Below are positions 46,792 through 59,840 of a stretch of 64,000 nucleotides of DNA, piece after piece; positions within the stretch are counted from its first letter, which is position 1, and each line of letters starts with the position of its first letter. The stretch lies in the NCBI GenBank assembly GCA_024364735.1, contig JAGFNQ010001117.1:181128-245127 (forward strand). Direction: 5' to 3'. The notes under the pieces were generated by a model that searched no databases, had not been told where the DNA came from, and saw nothing but the letters and a program-made list of their open reading frames with translations. The position numbers and the translations under genes were made by a program. The DNA is from Boesenbergia rotunda. Lineage: Eukaryota; Streptophyta; Magnoliopsida; Zingiberales; Zingiberaceae.

Positions 46792-47170
46792 TCATAATAA
46801 TAAGTAAAGACATTTCCATTAAATTAAAATAAAATAAGATTAGAAACAAATGATTTTTTTTTATTTTTCGAGAAAAATAGGGATGGAATATATACTTAGG
46901 CATTAATTATGTTTTTTTAAAATATATTATTTGTCATTTTAATTATATAATATAATTGCAAATAATTTTTTAATTATATATTATTTTGTACGTTTTTATT
47001 GATTTAAATATTCTGGTACTCGAAGAATTACCGACTTTAATTACTTCCATCCGCTTCAATTATTTTAATGATATTTTCGCTATCCATTTCCGCTTTCCAT
47101 TCGAAGCATCGATAAGCGGATACTCGTCCGCTCACGTGACCAGCAGTTGCGTAACCCCCTCTCTCCCGCG

Positions 47171-47177
47171 TATAAAA
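47171..47177 (+). promoter_or_regulatory. TATA box of the PHL-like gene
   Basis: TATAAAA within CGCGTATAAAATG, followed by a CT-rich leader of about 140 bp and the ATG at 47338. The spacing is normal for a plant core promoter. Confidence 0.65.
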
Positions 47178-47337
47178 TGTCGCCCAAACCCCTCTTCTCC
47201 TCCTCCCCCACGTTGCTTCCCCCTCTCGTCCCCGTTTTCAAACCCCGGCCCGTTGATCTTCGCTCGCCCTCCGATCTGATCCCGTCCACCTCGACGCCCT
47301 CCCCATCTGCTTCGGTCTCTGGCTGACGTACGCCTCC

Positions 47338-50300
47338 ATGGTCATCTCCTTCAAGCTCTCTGGCGTCGGGACTCGCTACCGCCCCCGTGTAAGATCAGGG
47401 CCGGAGTCGCTCGCACTCGAAGACGGCACCTCCTGTCGCCCTAAAAGTGACGAGTCTCCGGTGAGCTTTTCTATGTTTTTTTATTTTTTGATGTGGGTTG
47501 AGAGTTCTTGTTGTGAATCTGGCGTCTGGCGACGAGTACTATCTGTTTTTCTCGCTCGTGTGATGGTGGTTTTGAATCTTGTCTCATTTTCGGATGCATG
47601 CGTGATTTAGGGACCTTATTGTTTATCTGTGCTCTGATGTTTATCGTTGTGCTCTTTCTTTCCCTCTTTTCGAATTAATTGTTCTTCCATACCGATTACG
47701 ATCTAGGTTAAGGCGTACAATCATCTTTGCTTAACTATGAGAAAGTCTGAGCGGATGTTAAGTGCGTTGATTTAGTCGTGGACTTTGTTACTGAGAGACT
47801 TCGCTCTGTCGCTGTGGGTGAAGAAACTTGGACAGAAAAAGACCGTCTCTTTTCCCTCTAAATACAGTAACTAACAATTTGCGTGCAAGAAATATTTTAT
47901 CACTTTGATACATATTAAGTATGGCCTATTTGTATATTGCTATAAGGTTATACAATTATATTTTCTTATTTCCATATCACTAATGATGCTAGAACTTTTT
48001 CAAATCATCATTTATACAAAGGCCTTCCTCAACTTCAAGAAATATATAAAATTAAGATTTAGAAGAAACTATGATGACTTATCATCAATTACTTGTGTGC
48101 AGCATCACACAATAGCTTTAAAGCAAAATTATTGGATTCCCAAAATATATGCTGGTGTAAGTATTTATTTAATATATTGCTTTAAGATGTTCATGCATAA
48201 ATATTTGGAAAATTTTATATCTAAGCAAAAAGAAGTATTTTAGTATACCTTTTCCATAAGAAAATATGAGAATGTCCATGGTTATTCCATACAGAGAATC
48301 TTGTCGAAATATTAGTTTTATTGTAACTCTGATATGTTTCCATGCTCATTTTATTTTATAGTCTCAGTATCTTTTCTAGGAGAGATTAAGCTAGATCAAA
48401 GCTTGAAAGAGGGATTAGAATGCTACATGACTTCCCAAAACACACACACACACACATATATTTCTGTTAAGCTGCCATGTACTGTTTTATATTGCATTTG
48501 GCATTGTAATTTTCCAACCATTTTCTTTTTCTATTTGGACAGCATGATTGTGATGATCTATGTTACTACTTTTTTAGGGTTGCAAACAAAGCTTAAATTA
48601 ATGCAAATAACTCAAGGTTCTATGCTATATTATACTGTTGGATTTCAGTGTGTGGGTTGGTAGATGAGTCAAAATTTGATGTTCGCATTACTTATGTTCA
48701 GTGGGTGATTGCTAGTTCATTCCAGCTTTGGAGTCACTCCCTAAATGAATTTTTTTAGTGTCATGTGAAGAAAAGTGTAAATCTGAAATTGGATTAGCTG
48801 TTAATAAACATGCTCAACAAATAAATGACACAAGTGAAAAGTGGATTGATTGCACCTTTGATCTTTGAACTATGATTTTCAGATTTTGGTTGGGAAGATG
48901 ATGAGTATCTCAGATGTGAATTAACTGTTCTGACATATAAAACCTTCATAACTCCATTAGTGACCCTTTTGATTGTCAACGTAAGTTCTTTCCCTAACTT
49001 CACATTGCATATGTAAGTTCTTAAATGACAAAATTCTATTACACTTAAAGACGAGTATATTAAATTCATTATTGTGATTCTTTATTCAACAAAATCTTCT
49101 GATATCACACTTAAATCAGATATTGGGCAGAGGATGTTAATCTTTACATGTATTTTTTTTTTTGTAAAATACACACTGATAATGGTTAATCTGCTTTTGA
49201 AATAATTTCTGCTCATATTTATTAGTTTTCTTATAGTTTAATAACTACTTGATATGTATAAAAAAGGAAATAAGAAAATAAGAAACCAGAAGTGCAGGTG
49301 ATATTAAACGACAAACAATTTGTGTAGGTTTCTTTGCTGGGTTTGTCCGGTTTTGATGATGCTCTTGGTTGTTACTCTCATTTCACACAGAAGCATGAAA
49401 ACGAGTCACCTTGCCTTACTGATTGCAGCAACCATTCTGGAGAGCATGAGGCTTCCTTTTCCCTCAATTTGTATCCTGATGGATTCTATATTGGAAAACC
49501 CACTGAGGTTTGTCTCCTACATTTAATTAATATGTGAGTTCACATAGTACAATCTTATATCACTCATATTTATTTATTTATGATTCTATGTTAAATTTAG
49601 GGTATGCTGTTGGCTCCTCTTCAAGATGTCTCAGAGTTGTTGCACCCTTATGACAGGATATCTGAGACCTTGTTTTCCGTATGTAATCAATCAATACTAT
49701 TTAAAACATGCATTCTGTTTCTTGCTTGTTCAAGTGCAAGCTCATAGTTAGAATGTATCACTGGGAATCGGAAGTATGTTAGAGGCTTATTCCATGTCAC
49801 CTTTCTGCACTTAGCTTTGACTTCTTTCTGTTTCTGATTCCTCTAACAAATTCTTTCTGTCATTAAGCTCAATGCAAGGTTATCTCACTGGACTCAAATC
49901 AAATAAATCAGTTGTTTTTTTTACATTAGTTATGGTTTATTTGGCCTCCCTTCACCACATACATCTTCCACTAGTCAATTCAATTCTCTTGCTTACACCT
50001 TCATATATGTCCTTACCTTTTCAACTTATCTTCTCTCATATATGACTCACATCCATCTAAGCCTTTTGTGTTCGCTACATTTATTTTTTCCCGTCCGTGT
50101 TGCTTTCTAACTAAGTTAGATTTGTTGCTACAATCAAGCACCAAGTGATCAAGCTTGATCATATTGTTTTGATATCGTTGGCAAAGGATTAAAATCACCT
50201 CCCTCTGGCGCCATACACGATCCAACAACATTTTAATTCATAAAACTATGGCAGCTGTACGACAACTCGAAATTTTCCTTTGGGCGTATACTGATTTGAA

Positions 50301-53300
50301 ACTCCTTCATTTTTGACCAATTGTTCTTTCTTCTATTAATTTTTTCATTAATATCCTCCTTGTTAAATAATTGATCTAAGATATCTGAAACTCCTTCTTC
50401 GATAATTATTGCCTTATTTGTTCTGGCAGAACTTAAAACTAGTTTTTTTCTTGATTCAAACTGCCTACATTTTGATACCTGAGTTCCTGTTTGAATGTAT
50501 TATTGAACACCGAATCCACCTCGTCTATTGGTGAGAATCTGCCTTTCAGGTAAAAGAACGTTATTTCTTTAAGACTGTTGAATGTGTGTCACTGCCCTGG
50601 AGTAACATACAGAAATACAATTAGTGCATCTAGACATGTTTGTTGATTCCACAATGTATATCATTGATCATAGACAGTATTTTGGAATCATTGTGAGCAT
50701 TTCTTATTGCTCATGGAAAACACACAAATCTTTATTGAGAGTCAGGCCTTCAATTTATCAAAATTACAATAGTTCCACTCTTTACTATCTTAACTTTCTC
50801 TTGTCATGTAGGAAGACATCATGGTAGACGTGATGCCAATTTTTGTGGAATTTCATAGGAGATTAATTACCATCAGTGTATCATAGACAATAGTTTGGAT
50901 CATTGTGAGCTCATTGATCATGGGCAAGTTACACAAGTCTTCATTGAGTGTTAGGTCGTCACTTTATTAGAATTACAACAGTTCGTTTACTAGCTTAACA
51001 TCTCAATTCATGGAGGTTCTCTTGGTAGTCAAATGTTTAGGCAAACATAAAATCCCAAGGCCACATGGATTCAAAATGAACTTCTTTATCTTCACGCATC
51101 AAGACAACAAGGTAGATGTGATGCTAATTTTTGAGGAAACCCATAGGAGATCAACATTATATGATTGAAGTGAACTACTTTTAGATAACATTGAACCCCA
51201 AGATGGAGAGAGAGCATGTTGTGCCTCATACCTTAGGCTAATAACCATTGCTTTAAAAGGCAGTTTCTCAAGTTGTTTCAGTAAGCCGCCGCCTTTCCTA
51301 CTTGTTAGATAGTCTTTGTTAGGCAACCCTTTTAAATAATAGTTGAGGTGGATTGCTTAGGTGGTCTACTAAAGAGGTCCATGCAAGGTAAAAGCTTAAT
51401 TTTTATAAGTTGATGAGGGTATTTGATATTAAAGAGTAGTCCTAATTCTCGCCATAAGCTCACTCAACACCTTTTGTTCAGCTGAGCCTCTCACAACATG
51501 CAATTTTGGCCTCCTTTTCCCCATTGTTTGTAGCCAATGCTAATTATCATTCATTTTATGAGCATCTTTTCTTCCTCTTCCCTAGGTGTGTTCTCTCTCT
51601 TTTCTTTTTTCTCTTCATTATTAAATTTTTGTATTTAATATCAGTGCATCTTTTTTCCCTAGCTGAGCCTCTCACAACATACAAGATGTTGTTAGTAGAT
51701 TTTATGGCTGGATTTTATAGTTTCAATGTGAAATATAAAATTTGGTAGATTTTATGGCTGGATTTTATAGTTTCAATGTGAAATATTAAAATCTTTGATT
51801 GTTGTTATGTGTTCAGTGGCTAGTTATTAATGATAAAAAGGGGCAGTCTGGTGCATAAAGCTCCCGTCATGTGGGGTCCTAGGAAAGAGTCTATTGTACG
51901 CAGTCTTACCTTAGTTTGTAAGAAGTTGTTTCCAAGACTCGAACCCGTGACCTTTTAGGTCACAAGGCGGCAACATTACCATTTGCCAAGACTCACCTTC
52001 AATTATTAATGATGAGTAATTTATTTGTAATTTTGTTTTGATTGATTAAGGACACATTCATTATATATATAAACACACTAATAGTAGTTATTTTTATTTA
52101 ATATATGCTCCTATTGAAGGGGAGTCTTGGCGCAACAATAAAGTTCTTGCTGTGTGACCTAAATGTCACGGATTTGAGTCTAGAAAATAGCCTCTTATAA
52201 AGTAGAGTAAGACTACGTACAATAGACCCTTCCCTGGGACTCTGTATTGGCGGGCGCTTCATGCACCGAACTGATTTTTTTTTAATATGTTCCTCCTATT
52301 ATTTTAATATTAACCGTTTATTCCCCTACTTAGGTGCTAGATAGTAGATAACCTCCCTCTTGGGTCCTTTAATACCTTTTTCTGCATGAAACTGTTTTTT
52401 AATGAGCATGGAACTGTCTTTTAGTATCTTGCTGTTGGCACTAGAAACTCTAATAGTCAAGGTTATCTCAAAAGTGTTTGCACGATTTATTCATGAGCCG
52501 ATGGGAGAATAACAATTTGCATAGGTGCAGTTCTTTGAATTGTTTCATGTGCCACTAAAGCATTGAACTTTTTGCATCATCAAAGGCTCCAACTGGCATT
52601 ATCAAAGGTCTTTTGACAGATGTTCTAGCTGGCATTATCAAAGATTCCAGTTTGACATCGTCGCCTCTACAAAAAAGGGTGGTGCTTGTCCAGTATCATT
52701 GATCTCCTTGATAGTGAATTGGGCTTCATGCTGTATTCTTTTTTTGCTACTCTGTTCTTTATTGATTCTGATTTTTTGGCTGCAAGATGTTTCCGTAATA
52801 CTCATTGATGTTAGCCTTCACCTCCTTTACTTTATTGCAATTGGTGAACACAGATCATCGTTTCATTTAAAAAAAACGAAAAATGAAACTCAGTTGGAAG
52901 CTGTTTCCTATTTCAATACATTAATTATCCAGATTTTCTTGTTCAGCCATGTTCTTTCGAGTTCTTATGCACTTGAGTTTTTTCTTTACTTTTTTATGCA
53001 TTTTAATTTCAAATCATTTCTGTGAATTCTATTTCCGTGCAGGCAATTGAGAATGGCAGGCTACCTGGAAATATTTTGGATGACATTCCTTGCAAGTACT
53101 ATAAGGGATCTGTATTTTGCGAGGTGTAGTATTAGTAAACAAAAACATCACATTTGTCTTGCATATTTTTTTGTCATCCTTTTACTTTTAGATTGCTTGT
53201 ATTCTTCTTTTAGCCCTTCCTATTTTCCACTAGTCGTCTATTACGTGGATGCTTAAATGCATTGTTGATTACCAATTTAATGTAGCTGTATGTTATTTCA

Positions 53301-56300
53301 TAAGTGTGCTGGTTGGCATGTACCATCATAGCTTACTTGATAGCATGCTCACTTGTCGGCTGATAGTCACCATAGTGATCACAACTTCTTTTTATTTTGT
53401 TCTTGCACAACCAGTATTTGTCATGTATTTTATATGATTCTTAAGGAAATGAAATGAACAATACTTATTATATTTTAGAATAAGTTGAGATAAAAACTTA
53501 CATTTTTATTCTGATTTCTGAGTTATGATAAACATACTTATCTACTCATATAATCATATAAATAGCTCATTTACATTATTTTGAACACTTGAGGATGGTA
53601 ATAATGTTTCTGATTAATATGAAAATCCTTTTGTCCTATTTTACAATTTCTAGGTAAGCCTTGTGTTCACCTCAATATAGTTTTTGATTACAAAAATCTA
53701 CCAAAATACTTTATAATATGGACCTGGCAACTTTGGTTGACATTGTTTTACACAAGTAATTGCCTAATGCAACCATCCATTTTTTCCATCTAACATTTGA
53801 GACCAGCGTAGGTGAATTTACATCTATATAGGCATACAAAAAACAAAGGTGATTTTTCATTTTTGTAAGCATAAGTTGTTTATTCATGACATTGGAGATG
53901 GAGATAATTAATTGTCGTATGCAGCATTAAGTTAAGACATTTTTGTTCACATAATGCTAATGCAATATAATTCTTGAACTTCTAACCTTAGGCAGTAGCA
54001 TTTTTTTAATCTCTAGGATCTATTAATCTTTGTTGGCTCTGGTCATAGCTATTTGTTCTATATTTAGTTGCCATGGTTGAACATGATAGAATTATATTAG
54101 GTGTGGGACTTCCGATCTTGTATGTCTGAATGTGATTCCTCTTGTGCTCATTCCCCTAAAGTTCAGAAAGTTTGTTTACGAATGAGTACTGAAGATGTTG
54201 TCAGGGACATGCAATCAATCTCAGATGATTCATGGTCTTACAATGATTTTCTGGTATGTATAATTGGCAAGTCTGCTACTTTGATGCCTCTTATCATGTA
54301 TGTTGGATCACGTCCCATGAATTGCTTTCAGAAAGTTGAGTCACAAATCATCAAGGCTCTGCATCCAAAGCTTTATTTGCACCCCAAGGCATCTCTAAAA
54401 AGAGTCTTTGAGGAACCAGTTTCTAAAAAGGTAATTACACCAAGATTTTAATCCACTATTTCGGTTTTAATATGGTACAGAGTTGTATAGCATGGCCAAC
54501 TTTGGGTACTATGTAGCTCGATTTAGGAATCAAATGGAGATGGACAAAAAAGCAGCACAAAAAAACTGAATTTGGTTCCAAGTCTATCCCTACAGACATA
54601 TCAGGCAGCAGAACCATCAAAAACATAAAGCAGCAAACAAGTGGTTCGCCTAAACATGCAATGTTAACTTTTGCAGTTAATGCCTTTTTAGGAAGCACAC
54701 CACGAATTCAACAAAGCAGTGACCTGAATGGCATGTCACTTCATGCTTCACAAATGATTTCCAAACCATGCAATGTGCCAGATGCAGGTCGGTCAATTTC
54801 TCCTCTTGATCACACTGCAGTAGATTCTATCATCCAAGGGAGATGTAAAGCATCTCACAGAATCGGGAACCAGTTACATTCAGAATCTTCCAGGACATGT
54901 GCTGTGAAAAGACCAAAAAAAGGATCACCAAGTTTTCATCCGCCGCAGCTAGGAAAGGATGCATTATCAGGACCGGAAGAAAAAACTGCAGTATGTTTAC
55001 AAAAGCAACAGGGGGTTCAAAACTACCAGTTTGTTTATCTTAGCAATCATCGTTCCACAACTGACACTTCAACCATTAAAGTTCCAGACGAAGTAACTTC
55101 AGTAAGCATCAGAAACAAAGAGAGCAAACAGAAGCTGCCAATGATCAACTACCCGTCTTTTCATTCGCTGCTTGATGATAGTTTACATACCCAACTAATA
55201 CCAGATCAGGGAGAAACTTGCCGAAAGAGAAACTTCACACAATGTTCTCAAGTTTCTATTGACTCTCCAAGCAAGTTGGCAGCTAAAAAGACAGTGCATT
55301 TGTCAACTCATAGATTTGCTTTCCCAGATGTAACTGCAGCTAAGTTGCACAAGGAAGATTCTGTAACAGTGTCTACAGATTCAGTTGAAACTGGTTCCTT
55401 GGCAATTGTACCTGATATTCCCTTGGATAATGCAGAAATCCCAAGTCATATCTTAGATGATGAAGTTGATAAGACAAATATTCTCAAGAAGCTCTCTGTT
55501 ATTCAAGAAATAACACAAAGGTGTTGCACAAACCAAGAACTTTGTTGCTTTAGACATGTTTCTTTTTCTACCACAAGCAATTAGTCAATGGATTTGATCA
55601 CCAAGTATCTCTCATTTTAGGAATTGCTTTAATCTTTCACTCATTTCAGGCATGGCCTTGGTCTCAAGGTGAACAAAGCTGACAGCTGTAAAACCACTAG
55701 GGAATTTAAACACTCTATCAAACCACCAGATGAGCTATTTATTAATGAGGATATCCAAGGAATTGGAGGTAGTGGGAATACTTGCAAGGCTCACATTTTA
55801 ACATATAAACGCGAAGAAATTTTTTTTGCAGGTGCGAATTAATTCCTATCTGAGACATATAAATCATTCATCTATTGAAATTTCTATTTGTTCATTTGAA
55901 AATTTCTTCTTTGTCAGGAAATAACTCGCTTTTCTTCACATATGAGCGGTATTGCAAACTTGCATTGACTGGACTCGATCCTTCTAATCATATGGTTGTA
56001 GCTAATATTATCTATTCAACCGATAAATATTCCAGTGATTACTTACATTTAAAAGCTGTGAGTATATGACTATTAAAATGATAATTGTGTAATATTTCAG
56101 AAATATAGCTATCCTTACCCATTTTTGAACTTGTTTTACAGCATTATGCAGGTTTGTTTGCTGCCCAGTTCACTTCCCTAGTAAGTCTGACTTGCTCTTT
56201 CATGTATCTACGAAGCTAGCACACAAAACCACACTAGGCAGGAAACTTAATCCACATGTTTCACTTGCGTTCTGCAATATTTTTTATGCAAGTCAAATTC

Positions 56301-57499
56301 ATAATTTTTTACTAATCATTTATCATTATTGTTCTCCTTGTTACAATGAATATTGTCCAATCGATTACAGTGTAGGTTTTTACTTTATCACAGAAATTTT
56401 CACTAATAGATTATAGATCATTGTTTTTTCAGTATGACAACTCGGGTCAACACTCTATTGTGTTTTTCTAGTTTCTATTTAAAATTGCTCTTGTGCTAAC
56501 TTGACATCTCCATTTGTTGGAAGAATAATCAAAATCATTCTTGTACTCATTTTGCTTTTTGTTACTCTGGCATGTTAGTAAAAAACCTGGTTCATATTAT
56601 TTTCCTTAAGCAACTGCTTTTTTTTTTTGTACAGATGGAACGTGATGGCTATAAACTTGTGAATAATAACACTTCTGGTAACACTTCTTTCTGAAATGCT
56701 ATGCATATTGGTTCTTCGAATTCTCTAATCCCTCCCTTTGACAGAAGACAAAACTGATCATTCAAGCTGTTCATTTACATCATCCAATAACTGTATGCCT
56801 ACAGCACAACTGCATTCTTGTTCTCTCCAGAGAAGTTCAACGAGAATTGCACCTTCTACTAGTCTGACCAGGCCACCGAAGATGGATTTCATGCAGCAAC
56901 AACTTTGCGTTGGTATTCCTAACAGTGTGCCCTTTCAGCAAAGCCCTCAGCCGCCACAGGGGAGCTTGCAAAGAAAAACGGCCAGTGTAAGAACTGAAAA
57001 TGATAATTTGTGTCAACCTCATGTTTCAGGTTTAAATATTAGGCAAATGTCTGGTACAAATAATTCTTGTCAGCCTATCTCACATGGAGGCCTCAGTAAA
57101 ACAAATCATGCAATAGATCTGGCAAGCCAAAGGCAAACCCATAGATTGGGGATGGACATCAAGTTTGGCATGAAACATCAAAGTAATGGGCATGGGACTA
57201 TGTTAACAAGGCCTTTGCTGGATCATCCTCCGGTTAGAAGTAATGCTTTCTTTCTTCAAGGCCCGGGCATATCTCCACAGCTGACTAACAAATCATCGAA
57301 GAATCTTTATGCCCTTGCTCATCGCCAGCAGTACCATATACAATCAGATTCTTCAGAGGGTTTGCTTAATTCTCAAAATCTTCAGTGCCAACAGTTTGGC
57401 TTTCGGCTACCTAATATTTCTGTGAATACAAATATAAGGGAGTCAACACCGGTTAGTTCTCAGCAGTTTTTCAGAGTGGGAAGCAGGCATTCAAAATAA
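47338..57499 (+). CDS. PHL: SPT20-domain protein, PHYTOCHROME-DEPENDENT LATE-FLOWERING-like, 12 exons
   Basis: Exons: 47338-47460 (ATG), 49328-49507, 49601-49678, 53043-53123, 54101-54253, 54332-54430, 54517-55520, 55650-55831, 55918-56057, 56142-56180, 56635-56677, 56745-57499 (TAA). The lengths sum to 2877 nt (959 codons with stop) with consistent phases. The start MVISFKLSGVGTRYRPR matches the PHL N-terminus. The Spt20 domain spans about residues 80-240 (SFSLNLYPDGFYIGKPTE, ISETLFSAIENGRLPGNILD, IPCKYYKGSVFCEVWDFRSC, VCLRMSTEDVVRDMQSISDD). Exon 10 gives HYAGLFAAQFTSL, and the last exon is a Gln/Ser-rich tail. SPT20 proteins are subunits of the SAGA histone-acetyltransferase coactivator, and Arabidopsis PHL works with phytochrome B and CONSTANS in flowering. 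This protein is shorter than my memory of Arabidopsis PHL (about 1300 aa), so the tail may be truncated or diverged. Confidence 0.88.
51481..51794. repeat. Nested duplications in PHL-like intron 3
   Basis: AGCTGAGCCTCTCACAACAT occurs twice, about 180 bp apart (51481 and 51661). A perfect 50-bp tandem repeat, each unit starting GTAGATTTTATGGCTGG, lies at 51695 and 51745. Confidence 0.8.
51835..52002 (-). mobile_element. Au SINE, near full length, - orientation
   Basis: The + strand shows the reverse of an Au SINE: GGGGCAGTCTGGTGCATAAA, TTGTACGCAGTCTTACC, CTCGAACCCGTGACCTTTTA, and GCCAAGACTCACCTTC. A perfect 11-bp target duplication TTATTAATGAT flanks it (51824-51834 and 52003-52013). Located in PHL-like intron 3. 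Confidence 0.9.
52116..52281 (+). mobile_element. Au SINE, + orientation
   Basis: Starts GAAGGGGAGTCTTGGCGCAA (box A region), then GTCACGGATTTGAGTCTAG (box B region), TACGTACAATAGACCC and TTCATGCACCGAACTG with a T-rich tail. Imperfect 18-19-bp target duplications lie at 52098-52115 and 52282-52300. It is head to head with the SINE at 51835-52002, 113 bp apart. Confidence 0.9.
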
Positions 57500-57887
57500 A
57501 TGATGGAAAGCCACAAACTGTTGGCCCTTCTAGTGGTGGCAACACTAACTCAACGATCAAATTTTCTTGTTGGTCCTGAATGAATATGTCGTGGAAAAAA
57601 AAAAATAACTTCTGGCAGTTTCAAATATTTTTTCCTTTGTTTATGGGGTGTGTTGATTTTTTTTAATCTTCATTTTGCTAGGACTCGATGACGACTGATT
57701 TAAAGAGTGGCTTAATGTTTTTTGTGTCGCTGCTAAAATATTGTAAAAATTTTATAGCTGTAGACAGACTAAATTCACTGACTATCCATTTTGCCAATGA
57801 TTCTCTTGCTTTTATGGCAAGTTTCATGTTTTACCATCCTGACCATGAAAATTTTTCACTAATTTGACTTGTTAATTTGTGTTTTCT
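57500..57887 (+). other. PHL-like 3' untranslated and flanking region
   Basis: AT-rich, T-rich sequence after the TAA at 57497-57499, with no coding signal. The poly(A) site cannot be fixed by eye. Confidence 0.5.
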
Positions 57888-58589
57888 TTACTCGATCTTA
57901 TTCAAATGGAGCATCACTCCTATGCTGTTGCTCCTGTATCTCTGTTCCTTCTGTTGAGAAATACCGAGCCCTCGAAAAGGTAACCCTTGCTTTAATAGAA
58001 AGCGTGTCACATCCAACATTGCTGTTAAACGGGTACGATAATCAATTTCTATATTGCGACCATGTACTCGTAAAATATTTCCCACACTATGCCTTTGATC
58101 TTGAAAAGACTCAAATTGTATTCTAGCTTCATTGTGACAACTATTCACGGTCCCCATATGACGATTGAATCTTTCTAATGCCTTTTTCCAATTATTGTAT
58201 CCATCTTTGATAAAGGCATTATCCACATTTTCTTTATGTAATGGTTTGAAAAGATAACACCAAAAACAAAATGCCGCATCTTTTGATATGCTATATTCTA
58301 GCCATGTATATTTTTTAAACCAAGTTTCTTGAAAACTCCTTTCTTGATTACCAAAAGTTATTTTCGGATACACATGACCATTTGGTTGACAAGGCCCTCG
58401 GAGCACATACTCTCTTCGAGCTTGATCTCGAATAGCAATATCAAATTCTTCAATTGGTTTTCGTAATCCCGGATCACAAACAATATCATCTAAATTTAAT
58501 TCTATATGGGATTGATTTTCCACTTGCTCAATAACATTAGGCTGATTAGAGGAGACAGAACTACGAATTCGTTTAAAAAATCTCTCCAT
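57888..58589 (-). pseudogene. hAT transposase N-terminal fragment (233 aa open frame)
   Basis: The frame starts with MERFFKRIRSSVSSNQPNVI and contains the TTF-like zinc-finger region (DPGLRKPIEEFDIAIRDQAR, LRGPCQPNGHVYPK, SISKDAAFCFWCYLF) and SCHNEARIQFESFQDQRHSV. It matches residues 40-230 of the element at 19357-21853 in order. After RFLLKQGLPFRG, the last 25 or so residues do not resemble the family. No stop interrupts the conserved part, unlike the copy at 19357. Catalytic and dimerisation domains are missing. Confidence 0.8.
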
Positions 58590-59529
58590 ATCCTACACAA
58601 ATAAATAACTAAAAATAAATTCATATATATTGTTTGAAAAAATTATGTCTGATAAGTGATAACTGATAAAGATAAATAATAATTACAAACTAAAATGTAA
58701 ATTTATAAAAAAAATCAAACAATAAAAAGTTTCTAACCTGTAATTTGCAATCTTCAGGTCAACTACCAAAGAAGAAATCAGCAGATCCAACTTGTAATTT
58801 GCAATCTTCGTGTCTGCAGAGAAAAGGAAAGACCACTGAAACAGCAAAAAATAAAGGATGTAGCAAACATTCCTGACATAGATCACAATTTCTACAATAA
58901 AGGATGTAGCAAAAAATAGGCTGTAAGCCAAGACCACTGAAACAGCAGAAACAAAAAAATGCGAACTGAAAATTCATTAAAAAAAAGAAAAGAAAAAAAG
59001 CAAAAGAGAATGGGCACGATGGCAAATTCTATCTTCTAGTTAAGGCTCACAAATTTAAAACTTCTAGACTTATAACCTCAAATGCGACACGTTGCAATTA
59101 TATGGCTGCTTGATATCCTTGATAAAGAAGCGTCGATGACACCAACGAGAGCGGACAGCAGGTCAGCTGTGAAAGCAAGGAAGGGGCCGAGTCCGCGAGG
59201 GCGAGGAGGGCCAACTCGAATCGCGATCGAGGAGTGAACTCTCACGTGGTGGAAACCATGGAAGCGGGAGAGCGACGATTGAATGTGGCGGCGAGGAACA
59301 TGCATAAGGATCGAGAGGAAAACTGGAATTAGGGCAAGAGCAGCTCACCGATTTGTGTGCGATTCTTCTAGCTTACGGGTCCGGGTCCGGGACCTCCGGG
59401 TCCGGGTCCTACTTAGATCGTAAACCGAATCCAACGTACAGAGTTGAAATTTCGTAAATTTCATTTTACCCCTAAATTTATGCACTTTAAAATATCTCCT
59501 CGAATTTTAAAACCATTAAATATTCTCAA

Positions 59530-59617
59530 CATCAGCCAAGGGGGGGGGGGAGGGAGAGCCGGAGGGGGGGGGGGGGGGCTGAAGCCCCCCTCAGCCCCCC
59601 TCGTCCTTCCGCCCCTG
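59530..59617. repeat. G-run cluster at the hAT end (possible G-quadruplex)
   Basis: The + strand has runs of 10 and about 16 G at 59540-59578, followed by C-runs. The other hAT copy also has a C15 tract near its end (about 22003-22017). Confidence 0.7.
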
Positions 59618-59744
59618 GGCATACACACGGCGTAGCAATAAGGCTACACCTAACGGATAGCTTGTGCACCAAGAATTTGAATCTTAATAAGAATATGTCA
59701 TCATATTCAACTACTGGGATCATTGGCTTTCTAGGGGTAAAAGG

Positions 59745-59840
59745 GCACCGAGACTATGGTGCAACGGAAGGGTGATTACTTATCATCTTAGACATACGTG
59801 ATTATATCCTCAGCTACAGAGTAATTTGCAATAATTTTTT
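59745..59840 (+). mobile_element. Second, diverged copy of the short tRNA-derived SINE
   Basis: ACTATGGTGCAACGGAAGGG, ACTTATCATCTTAG and CCTCAGCTACAGAG line up with the copy at 46697-46791. No clean target duplication was found. Confidence 0.5.

Larger units (their letters stand above)
57888..59617 (-). mobile_element. 3'-truncated hAT element (ZMYM1-like family)
   Basis: On the - strand the element begins CAGGGGCGGAAGG at 59617, a typical end of this hAT family, with long G-runs just inside. A spacer of about 1 kb is followed by the transposase N-terminus (58589 to 57888). The sequence then loses similarity right after the GLPFRG motif (near 57975), with no second TIR found. The transposase half beyond that is absent. 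It lies immediately after the PHL-like gene in the opposite orientation. Confidence 0.7.
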
